Shown one piece after another: positions 34,938 through 44,073 of a stretch of 64,000 nucleotides of DNA (the first letter of the stretch is position 1; each line of letters starts with the position of its first letter). Source of the DNA: Bathynomus jamesi (lineage: Eukaryota > Arthropoda > Malacostraca > Isopoda > Cirolanidae); the NCBI GenBank assembly GCA_023014485.1, contig JAJOZX010001729.1, forward strand, positions 496,001-560,000, read 5' to 3'. A program made the translations under genes and the position numbers. A model generated the notes under the pieces. It was not told where the DNA came from and did not search any database. It saw nothing but the letters and a program-made list of their open reading frames with translations.

Positions 34938-35217
34938 GGTGCGTAGCTAAACTTCTAAATTTGGAAGGGCAAGATAATTATCGTTGGGGTGGGGGCAATA
35001 CTAACCTCGTAGTATGAATATTATGAACGTAATAAATGTAGCGAACTTATAGTTCTGTATATTATAATTTATTATTACATCTAGTTTTAAAAGCATCTTA
35101 ATTTTACAAATATTTCACTTTTAGTTTGACATCGGCAATTTTTCTAGCGGGCGGGGCAAGCTAGAAACTTGGGGGAGGGGGCAATTGCCCTTCCATGACA
35201 CCCTTGGCTACACTACT
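34938..35217. mobile_element. possible degraded hAT MITE
   Basis: Left caggtgcgtagctaaac and right complement cagtagtgtagccaagg are similar to the common CAGTGGCGTAGC hAT terminus, and ggaagggcaa recurs inverted inside both ends. The duplication is not clear. Confidence 0.4.
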
Positions 35218-36085
35218 GAATTAATTACTTATTAACTCTGGATAACGGTCGAGACGGTAGAAGAACCATGTACCTTTCTCCAGCTATTTAAAGTGAAATA
35301 TGAATGCAGAAATCTGGGAAGTTTTGACTCCATCGAGATTTCCGGTAATCCCCCAACGCCACTACGGCTCTACAATTTGTGCGATAGTTCCCGCCTCGAG
35401 ATTAGTTGACATACATTTGTCACTCCCATTAGTTGGAAATTCCATAATTTTTATTTCAAAAGTCACGACAGTGGGGATTGAGATTAGTGAAATGTATCCT
35501 GTATCAAATACACTATTTTAAGATACAAGATACAGCTAAAATGGTATAAAAGATAGAAGATACTTTTATATTTCTGTTCAAGATATAGATACAAGATACA
35601 GTTTGCATCTAAGATCCAATATCATCGATACTGCCCATCTCTTCTTCAGTAGACAACTTTTTAAACAAGATGTAGTAATGGTAACTTGTTTTCCTAAACT
35701 TAAACATCTGCAGCCTCCCAAACCACTTTGACGAATTGATAGCTAACCTAAAATTATTACAGTATAAATTAACGTACACCGTGTTACTCACCCATTTTTA
35801 CGCACAAGAAAATATAAAAGTTAACTACGCATCTTACAGCTATAATAATAAACTAATATTCCTTAACCCTTTAACTATCGGTTGTTTGGAAAGGTTTAGC
35901 TATTAATGCGTATATTTGAAACGTTACCAATTTGTACCCATCATCCATAAAAGTTAATAGGGTTAGGATAGGACAAGGGAGGAAATGACAACTTAGTTTA
36001 GGTTTGCTCAAGTTAACCTTTTAAGCGTCACTTATATACGATAGACGCACCGATAGACGAGATAACTCGTCGATAACGCTTAAGA
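35218..36085. other. no gene; GATACAAGATAC-rich repeat
   Basis: At about 35493-35640 the motif agatacaagatac and variants recur, ending atactgcccatctctt. It resembles the interior of arthropod hAT MITEs, but I cannot close its left end. The rest is AT-rich. Confidence 0.45.
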
Positions 36086-36093
36086 GGTGAAAG

Positions 36094-36233
36094 GGCACTT
36101 ATTCCTTCCCCCCCCCCCCTGCAATTTCTTTTTTCCAGTTAGGTATATATCATGACTTAACTTAACCAATTGTCAAGGACGTACAGTTGACCTAACCGGG
36201 AAAAAAAATTGCGGGGGAAAAGGAATAAGTGCC
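36094..36233. mobile_element. foldback MITE, GGCAC end, 8-bp TSD
   Basis: Inverted ends GGCACTTATTCC run on into C/G and A/T runs, with an exact 8-bp duplication GGTGAAAG (36086-36093, 36234-36241). The centre holds the shared core in reverse: acgtacagttgacctaacc, with cttaaccaattgtcaagg. The whole 140 bp can fold into one hairpin. Confidence 0.88.
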
Positions 36234-36241
36234 GGTGAAAG

Positions 36242-36876
36242 AAATAACGTTTGACTGGTCTGAAAAGACTGAAATAACCGAAAACGATCGTGAAATTGTA
36301 ACAAAATTTAAGCTTTCTCAAGCACATTAATTGATATGTAACGGCAGAGACACCTTCAGATACTTTCGCGATTTCTATCTTCACAATAAGCCCATTGTTT
36401 TCATCAGCACAGCCGCGACCAAGATGACTCCCTCAAGCTTTCTTTTCTGTCTGTGAGCGTTACACCGCGCGCCTCTCTCCGAAGAAAAGCCCAGTGGCAC
36501 GTGAGATCTAATCGTGTAACAACAGTGATCCCAAAGACAGACAATTTATTAAACAATTTCTCCGCAAATATCAGCTCCACTACAACGGGATTACGACATC
36601 TGATCGACCTAACATTTTATCAGCAAATATATTATGGGTTATATTAAGTTGGGTTAGGTTAGCATATACGTTAGATTAAGTTAGATTTTTAGAGTGTCAT
36701 GTTATGGTATTGTCGATGCAATGGGTACAGATCCTAATACAGCAGCCTCGATTCCAATTCTAACACTTACTACCAATAATACATGCCACAACCCACCCAA
36801 AACTTATTTTTCTTCTGATCCATTCCTACCGAACGATATTATTTCAACAAGAAAACTCAAGGTATATTCCCTGACT
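36242..36876. other. no gene recognised
   Basis: A short gttgggttaggttagc tract occurs near 36650. Open frames are small and unmatched. Confidence 0.55.
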
Positions 36877-36884
36877 ATGTAAAG

Positions 36885-37067
36885 CAGTGGTTCCCAACCT
36901 CGGGTCGCGGGGTTCCTCAAGTAGGGTTGCGAAGGTCACTATATTCACTATTTCTTAATTCAGTTTATATTTATATACACATTTAAATTTTATCATAAGC
37001 CTGAGCGTCGGAAGGTCCCGTTGGTTGCTAATTTAGAGTCGCAGCCAAAAAAAGTTGGGAACCACTG
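36885..37067. mobile_element. hAT-type MITE
   Basis: Inverted ends CAGTGGTTCCCAACCT / AGTTGGGAACCACTG. Duplication ATGTAAAG (36877-36884) and ATCTAAAG (37068-37075), one mismatch in eight. Confidence 0.88.
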
Positions 37068-37076
37068 ATCTAAAGG

Positions 37077-37665
37077 AAGCCAGAGTATGGCCTCTATTTA
37101 AGTCAAGTAACCCTAGCACACCATCCAATTACTGCCCCATTTCCATATTGCCAACTTTTAAGTAAAATATTTGTTAGGGTCTGGAGATGGGCATATTACG
37201 GAAGATGCCATAAACGCACTATTAGAAAATGTCATCAGAACCTAAACAACAAAAATGCACTGCCCTGACTTTTCTCGACTTGTCAAAAGCATTTGACATT
37301 TCCGCATGAAATTTTATTACACAAAAACCTCACATATACGGAAGAGGAGGAAATGTTCTTGATTGTTTCAAATGGCACCTGACTAATGGTCAACAATACG
37401 TTAAATTAAAAAAATTCATCCGACAAGGTGGTGCCATAAATAGTGGGGTCCCACGAGGATCCATTATTGGGCCATTACTGTTCTTAATTCATGTCAATAA
37501 TTTCCATCTCTCAGTAACACTAAATTGCATACAATATGCAGATGATATCACACTTCCGCCCATCATAATTTACACCCGATAAATGAAACGAACAGACAAT
37601 TAGAGTACGTTTGTAGATGGATGTGTTCTAATACACTTTTGCTGAACTTGGCAAAATTGTCTTGT
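37077..37665 (+). pseudogene. Jockey-like LINE reverse transcriptase fragment
   Basis: Conceptual pieces: SNPSTPSNYCPISILPTFK, TALTFLDLSKAFDIS, GAINSGVPRGSIIGPLLFLI, and CIQYADDITL with the catalytic DD. Stops and frameshifts are frequent. It is distinct in sequence from the fragments at 30335 and 54757. Confidence 0.75.
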
Positions 37666-37901
37666 ACGAAGTACGATTATTACTACATATAAATACAAAC
37701 TATCAAATAAAAATTGGTGCTGCTGCTCTTGCAAGGTTCAATGACGTTAAAGTGGTTGGCATTAATTTAGTCGAAATGCTAAATTTAAAAAAAATCACGT
37801 ATAACGCAGTAAATCCAAAATATCAAAATTTCTGTTCGTATGTATTATCAAAACAAAAAAAGAAAACTTTTCCCTCAAAATGCACCCATCTGTGTATATA
37901 T

Positions 37902-38000
37902 GTCTGGAAACATAGGAACTATTCTTTTCAATGCAAATATATATGTATATTTGCATTGAAAAGCATAGTTCCTATGTTTCCAGACTTTTGACTCACCCTG
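37902..38000. repeat. 84-bp palindrome built from a mariner end
   Basis: 37902-37985 is a nearly perfect palindrome with arms gtctggaaacataggaacta and cttttcaatgcaaatata about a TATATG centre. The right arm continues to ttttgactcaccctg, a mariner-type terminus, which the left arm lacks. It is probably a snap-back remnant of a mariner TIR. Confidence 0.7.
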
Positions 38001-38017
38001 TGTATATATCTATTTCG

Positions 38018-38919
38018 CTAGAACAATTCCGGTCAGAGTTAGATGCGTTGAAAGAGACGCTCCTCTCAAAGCCCAGTTACTCGGAAGTAGTTTAGCAAGC
38101 CAGATCTCCAAGAAGCGCGTCTGGCAGCGAGGGAAACGAAATCCCCGCCTCCAACTCCCCCCCTGAAGGTGGGGTGGAAACGCAGCATGCAGGGGTAGCG
38201 GTCAACCCCCCCCTCCCGTTCAGGAAAGGACCCCTGCTCCCGATTTCACAATGAGGAACAGGGGCGGTCCAATGCCGAGAGACGAGGCATCATTGCCCTC
38301 TTCCCTGCCTCCCACTGCAGAGGAGAGGTGTTCGATTACGCTTCGCTCGGTGCGCAGTTCCCCCCCCTCCCACCGAAGAAGGAGGGGCACGCGCGGCCAT
38401 CAGGTTATAAATACCGCTAACAGACCCTCACCAAGCCACAGAGTAAGGGAGGGGCTTCCTATCCCCCAAAGGTTGTGCCACCCATCCCCCAGGCAGGCGA
38501 ACCCTGCCTCAGGGAGATCGAGGGAGGAGGACGACAGGTGGGTAACTGTTAACAGGAGCCCTTCCCGAAGGTTTCCTCAACCGGTCTCCGCGGCGAGGCC
38601 ACCGATGGGGAATCTCTCCCTCTTTGTGTCGCGAATTCAGCTCTCGAACGAGGCAAGCGATATTCGACACATGATGGAAGAAGTCATTGGTGAACACAGT
38701 ATATTGATAGTTAATAAACTAAACACGAAATCTCAGTATTATAACTCATTTAAAGTAATAATTAAAGGTGTAAATGTGCATTTCAACCCGTATAATATGA
38801 GTCAATGGCCAGACGGGATTATTGTTAAGGAGTTTATTCACTTTTCCAGGAGATTTGATAACAGGCAAAATAATAATAATAATAATAATAATAATAGGCG
38901 CCCTAACGGTAATGCCTGA
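38018..38919 (+). pseudogene. LINE copy 2 ORF1 protein
   Basis: The first frame reads LEQFRSELDALKETLLSKPS, TAG 38093-38095, then a Pro/Ser-rich stretch, and shifts frame near 38250 to RNRGGPMPRDEASLPSS. A basic, Pro/Arg-rich middle leads to a C-terminal domain, GNLSLFVSRIQLSNEASDIR through FNPYNMSQWPDGIIVKEF. That is the RNA-binding ORF1p C-terminal domain style seen in CR1/L2-like LINEs. The end is nine consecutive Asn encoded by an (AAT)n run (38872-38896). Confidence 0.7.
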
Positions 38920-38984
38920 AAGTTGTACTATGTATAATAATAATAATCTTACTAATAAATTCTCTATCAGTCATAGCGGATAAC

Positions 38985-39699
38985 TTGTTGAAAATAGTCT
39001 CATATAATGTAAGGTCAGTGAGGAATTCAACTGTAGATGTTCATAAAATCTGCGACAGTGCAGATTTGATACTCCTGCAGGAGCAATGGCTACCTAAGCA
39101 AGAGCTAAAATTCCTCTCTACCATCCATGATGACTTTATGTACCATGCGTCATCAGCAGTAGACTTGTCAGATGAATTAATGTACGGTAGGCCTTTTGGT
39201 GGTGTTGCTTTCTTAATAAGGAAAAATTTGTCAAAACATAAAATTGTTAACAAGCGATAATGTAAGATTGTTAGGCATTGAATTACAAGTGAACAATGCT
39301 TGCATATTAATTGTAAACTGCTATTTACCATATAACAACGGCAGTAATCTCGATGAATACATTGATTTGCTGTACAAAATTAAGTCATTACCAGATAACC
39401 CCAAATATTCTCACTCTATAATAATGGGGGACTTTAACGCACATGTGAACTCGGAATTCTTTGTAGAATTGGGTAACATGTGCGAGTCGGCCAATTTAAG
39501 TATAAGTGATGTAGATGTATTAGGGGTAGCCAGTGGTAATTTTATACACGTTAGTGATATGAGTGGTACCGCCTGGTGGATTGATCATTGTCTCACTAGT
39601 AATAATCTAAAGGATCGAATTGTTAGAGTTCATATTCTGCATGACTTCCTTCTTTCTGATCATAGATCATTAGAAATATACTTAACAAGAACTCAATAG
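38985..39699 (+). pseudogene. LINE copy 2 endonuclease, one frameshift
   Basis: This apurinic-type endonuclease opens MLKIVSYNVRSVRN and has the catalytic Glu in LLQEQW, a frameshift near 39255, then IIMGDFNAHVNSE, WWIDHCLTS and LLSDHRSLE. All the classic APE boxes (N, E, GDFNAH, SDH) are present, so it is much better preserved than copy 1. It stops early at 39697-39699. Confidence 0.82.
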
Positions 39700-40493
39700 G
39701 TAAGAATAATCGCGTCGATTGGTCCAATGTTAATATGCAACAGAGAATAGAATACAAAGACAGAACAAGTCACCTCTTTAATAATTTAGAAATTTTGCAC
39801 CTTGCCTGTAATAATCCTTGCTCAAATGATTCTCACTGTAAACTCATAGATAGGTATTATAGCAAGATAATATCCCTGTTAAGAGAAGCAGGAAGTCCCT
39901 GATTAAATTTTACAATTATCATACTAAGATTATTCCTTGATGGAATGATTTTATTGCCCCCCTGAAGAGGGAATCGAAAGACGCCTATGATTTGTGGTGC
40001 TTTCATGGTAGACTCAGATTAGGACCAGTATACTTGAATATGTGTAGAAGTCGGGGTCAGCATAAGGCGGCCATAAGGCGATGTAAACAGGAAGAAGAGT
40101 CTATTCGAGCATGAAAAGCCTGTGAAGCTCGCATAAATAACTATAATAAAAAATTTTGGAAATTTGTTAAGAATCAAACAGGTGTCAAAAATGTCCTAGC
40201 TCCGACAATCGATGGGGTGTCGGGGAAGGATGAAATTGCAAAGCTGTGGAAAAACCACTATTCTAACATTCTTAACAGTGTGAGTAGGGATAATCTTAAG
40301 ATAGATTGCAGCGAAACGATTGTGGGAGGGACAAGGAAAAATACTTTGATATAATTTTCTGAAGTAAAGAGGTTAATTAAAGAGTTAAAGACTGGTTCTG
40401 CGTCAGAGGTAGATGACTTATCGAATGAGCACTTAAAATATGCAAATGACGTAGTATGTCTGCATATATCATTGCTCCTATCAGCCATGCCAT
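39700..40493 (+). pseudogene. LINE copy 2 linker and RT N-terminal remnant
   Basis: This is closed in all frames but aligns with 2740-3541 of copy 1, including the stretch encoding SEVDDLSNEHLKYANDVVCL in broken form. No RT catalytic box is reached before the truncation. Confidence 0.7.
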
Positions 40494-40494
40494 G

Positions 40495-40770
40495 TCTGAT
40501 AATGGATAATATCAGGTGCAAAAATACTCTCGACTCAATTTACATATATAACATCTTGAAATATCAGGTGCAAATATATTCTTAATATTATCGTTATTAT
40601 ATTATTATCGTATATATAATTATATAGTAATGGCATGATATAAACTTCCTACCTATAGGCCTACCGTACATCAGAAACATCTTTCACATATAGTATAAGC
40701 TACAATTACGTTAATGATCTTTGGTAGACTTTAAGACCACAACTTCTTATTGTCAAGATACATAAAAATG
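40495..40770 (+). repeat. dispersed repeat, inverted partner at 49882-50106
   Basis: About 225 bp from atgtctgataatggataata to aagatacataaaaatg are the reverse complement of 49882-50106. This copy has an extra ~46 bp with a second caggtgcaaata block. It abuts the truncation point of LINE copy 2. Confidence 0.85.
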
Positions 40771-41477
40771 TAACAAAATTGAAACAACAAAAATTTGATT
40801 AAAATCCATTTTAAACTTATCTGAAGTTCGTACCGAAAAATATTGCGTGTGACATAACGTACCATTGTTCCCCGACTTAAGCATAAATTACCCGGAAAGC
40901 AAACGGGTTGGATTAAAAATAAAATAAGACCTAAAAATCGTCTCTCCTTAAAAGTTCAGAGAACGAAAACGCAAAATATAAAAATATATATATTATGTTA
41001 ACTTTAAATAGTATGAAAGCATTGTCTTAAATTTTGGTTACGAGGATTTAATCCCCGCAGAAGGGAATATTTACCACTGTCAAAAAGGAAGTTGGTAAAC
41101 ATTGTAATTAAGGTATGCATTATACATATTATCATACGGTATTATACATAGTTGAAATGGTCAATTAACCAAATAGGATTCAAATAATTCTATGAAGTTG
41201 TATTATGTACAAAATACGGTCAAAAGGCTGGGTAGAGAAAGAACTGTTACACTCAAGATAATTCATTAAAAATTGTAGGATGTATGCGTTCATTAATTTT
41301 AATGGTCTTGCGTATTACAATACGGCTGTATTCAGTTAAATAACTACAAATTGTAGATTAAATTCTTAACAATTCTATTTTAATTTGCTTATCCATTTTA
41401 TTTTAATTGTCTTGGGTTGATTCTAAATGTCAAATTCTTGAAGTAAGAATCAATGTCTCGAGTGTCATTTCCCTAAA
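40771..41477. other. AT-rich DNA, no gene recognised
   Basis: No coding signal or repeat boundary seen. Confidence 0.6.
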
Positions 41478-41485
41478 CAAATATT

Positions 41486-41819
41486 GGATCAATGAAAGAA
41501 AGCCACCCCCAAAAGTTTGTAGTAAACAATGTCACCCCCAAATTGTGTCGGTGAAAGAAAGCCACTCCCGACCCGTTTGGGGGTGGTTTTCTTTCATTGA
41601 TTCGTTAGCCTTATAAAGCTAACTAACGAAAATATCTCTACCTAACCTAACCAATCGTTAGGTCAACTGTACGCCCTTGACGATTGGTTAGGTTAGGTCG
41701 TGATATTTTCGTTAGTTAGCCTTATAAAGACTTATATTACTACCTACCTAAATAACTTACAGATCACTGAAAGAAAGCCACCCCCGACCCGTTTGGGGGT
41801 GGCTTTCTTTCACTGATCC
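41486..41819. mobile_element. foldback MITE, GGATCAATG end, 8-bp TSD
   Basis: Inverted ends GGATCAATGAAAGAAAGCC with an exact 8-bp duplication CAAATATT (41478-41485, 41820-41827). Each end is itself a hairpin: gaaagaaagccaccccc and its complement around gacccgttt. The centre holds the shared core: cctaacctaaccaatcg, ttaggtcaactgtacgccct, then gattggttaggttaggtc, followed by ttcgttagttagccttata. Confidence 0.92.
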
Positions 41820-42115
41820 CAAATATTCATTATTGCCAAAAATTTCATTGTTGCATTGTAATTGGTTTAGTGAAATCTGTGACGAAAACACTATTTTTGT
41901 AAAAGGCTTTTCAATTATTTCCCTCTAAGGATTGACAGAGAAATAAGACTATATAACAAGTTTATATAAATTTAACCCAAGGTTATATACATGTGTGTGT
42001 GGTTTAAAGGAAAACAGGCTAAAATAAAGGTATAAATCACACCTTAAATATAAAGTATAAAACAACGTAATATAACTAATATATATATATATATACATAT
42101 ATATACATACACACA

Positions 42116-42515
42116 CAGGGTGTCTCATAAGTCTGGAACCATAGGGTAAAATAAGTAATTCATGTTTTTCCGTTTATGTAAGTGCCCATGATGTCTTTGA
42201 GTAAGGAAGAACGCATCCGGGTAATTCTGCTCGTAGGAAATCGGAGTCAGAGGGAGGTCGCTGAGGAATTTAACAGATTGCATCCGGACCGCGCGCCGAT
42301 AACACACAGTTGTATCGGCAAACTTGTAGCAAAGTTCAGGGAAACGGGATCCATCGGAGATAAACCACGCAGTGGACCTCCGAGAACATCCACCGACGAT
42401 GACACAGCCGCTACCATCCTCGCTCTTTTCACAAACAGTCCCCAAAAGTCTCTTCGGCGTTTTTATTGCCGTTTTTAACATTTTGCCCTATGATCCAGAC
42501 TTACGGGACACCCTG
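42116..42515 (+). mobile_element. 400-bp mariner derivative keeping only the HTH domain
   Basis: Inverted termini CAGGGTGTCYCRTAAGTCTG are shared with 32584-32985. TA follows at 42516-42517; the left flank is CA in a (CA)n run. The deletion removed the catalytic half of the transposase gene but left a complete open frame for the N-terminal half. Confidence 0.88.
42182..42478 (+). CDS. transposase N-terminal helix-turn-helix protein (truncated)
   Basis: An uninterrupted frame of up to 98 residues (probable starts among the early Met codons) reads MSLSKEERIRVILLVGNRSQ, REVAEEFNRLHPDRAPITHS, then CIGKLVAKFRETGSIGDKPR. This is the paired-type helix-turn-helix that binds the element's own termini. 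It includes the GSIGDKPRSGPPR linker and stops after FYCRF. No catalytic residue is present. If expressed, such a protein could occupy the termini without cutting them. That role is inference by analogy with truncated transposon repressors. Confidence 0.6.
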   Translation: MPMMSLSKEERIRVILLVGNRSQREVAEEFNRLHPDRAPITHSCIGKLVAKFRETGSIGDKPRSGPPRTSTDDDTAATILALFTNSPQKSLRRFYCRF

Positions 42516-42539
42516 TATGTATATATATATATATATATA

Positions 42540-43776
42540 CACTATATGATCAAAAGTATTCGGACACCCTGGAAAATCCGCATTTCTGCAAATATCACCT
42601 TCGCCGAAAGGTATGCTGGGAAAAAGCGTGGCGAAACTATAATGCTGAGGTGTTCTGTTAAGTTATCAGTAACTGTTGTGAAGCCATGCCGCGCGGACGT
42701 GAACTCTCCGAGTTCCAACGTGGACTCGTCATCGGATGTTATTTAAGTAACGTTTCTATACGAAACATTGCAGCCAAACAGGATATACCAAAGTCGACTG
42801 TAGCGGATGTTATCATGAGATGGAAGCACGACGGTGCAACTAACGCGAAAAAACGTTCCGGACGACCACGCAAACTGACGGAACGTGATAGAAGAAGTCT
42901 GGTACGACATGTCAAGAACTCCCGCACGTCCTCTGCCGCTTCCATCGCTGAGGAGGTAGGAAGAGCATCCGGTACCTCCGTTAGTACTGTAACTATCCGC
43001 AGAGAGATGCACAGACTCGGTTATTATGGTAGAGCAGCTGTACACAAGCCACTGATTACAAAAGTTAATGCCACGCGTCGTTTGGCCTGGTGTCTCCCGT
43101 CGTTCCTGGACCGTGGAGGACTGGAAAACTGTTCTTTGGAGCGACGAGTCGCGGTATTCACTCTTCCAGTCTGATGGGCGTGTTTGGGTGTGGCGACAGC
43201 CCGGAGAACGGCTTCTTCCTGACTGTGTACGTCCAACGGTGAAGTTCGGTGGAGGGTCCATCATGGTATGGGGTTGTTTTTCCTGGCTAGGGCTCGGCCC
43301 GTTGGTTGTTATACCCACTACCATGAACGCTGACGTTTATCTCGACGTTCTGGACAATTCGGCCCTCCCTACACTGTGGCAATACTACGGAGATGGCCAT
43401 TGTTTGTTTCAACAGGATCGAGCTCCCTGCCATACTGCAAGGCGTGTGCAGGACTGGTTTCGTGAAAATAAGGTGGATTTGTTAGACTGGCCTGCTCAGA
43501 GCCCCGATCTCAACCCAATCGAGCACATGTGGGACGAACTGGAGCGACGGATATGAAACCGCACACCACGCCTGGCTTCACTTGCATCTCTTGCATCAGC
43601 TCTGCAAGAGGAATGGCGAGCTATTCCTGCACAGACTTACCGAAAACTGGTGGAAAGTATGCCTCGACGTGTTGACGCTGTAATAAAAGCAAAGGGTGGA
43701 CCTACTGGTTACTAAATGCCATAATAAAACCATTTTTCCCAAAACCATGCGGTGTCCGAATACTTTTGATCATATA
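42540..43776 (+). mobile_element. Tc1-like element
   Basis: The left terminus is CACTATATGATCAAAAGTAT; the right (complement) is tatatgatcaaaagtattcg, with its last bases blended into (TA)n at 43771-43789. The interior is a full-length Tc1 transposase gene with lesions. About 1.24 kb, slightly short of the usual 1.6 kb because TIRs are short. Confidence 0.9.
42686..43715 (+). pseudogene. Tc1 transposase (DD34E), one frameshift and one stop
   Basis: The start MPRGRELSEFQRGLVIGCYL leads to the helix-turn-helix (NIAAKQDIPKSTVADVIMRW) and GRPRKLT linker. A 1-bp frameshift near 43096 falls after NATRRLAWC. The catalytic part then reads [38 protein letters not shown] and [19 protein letters not shown] count 34 residues between the last Asp and the Glu. 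TGA at 43554-43556 stands for a probable CGA, after which the frame continues NRTPRLASLASL to TAA 43713-43715. All three catalytic residues are intact. Confidence 0.9.
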
Positions 43777-44073
43777 TATATATATATAATCAGGCATGGG
43801 GACAAGGCCAAGGCCGAGGCCTTTTTAGGGGAGGCCTTAAGATTGTTAGGTTGAAGGTATTTGCACCCAGAGGTGTGATGTTCAGATGCAAATAACGAAT
43901 GTGGTATTTGCACCTCTGAGTGCAGATACTCGCTTCGAAATCTTTTCCGAATAAGCTCCTCCATGCTTTGGGAAGGCTCAACAATCTAACCTAGCCTAGG
44001 CCTAAAGCTCTTCCAAAGGTAACCCACCGTAGTTTCACACTAGCCTGTATGTCTTCTTTTTTGGAAATCCATG

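Larger units (their letters stand above)
38018..40493 (+). mobile_element. APE-type LINE, copy 2 (CR1/L2-like)
   Basis: It holds ORF1 (38018-38919), the endonuclease (38985-39699) and the linker to the start of the RT. It aligns with copy 1 from 39390 to 40490 at high identity by eye. It ends abruptly at about 40493 in the sequence homologous to 3541 of copy 1, where unrelated repeat DNA begins. It keeps the single TA (39512-39513) into which the mariner of copy 1 inserted. Confidence 0.85.
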
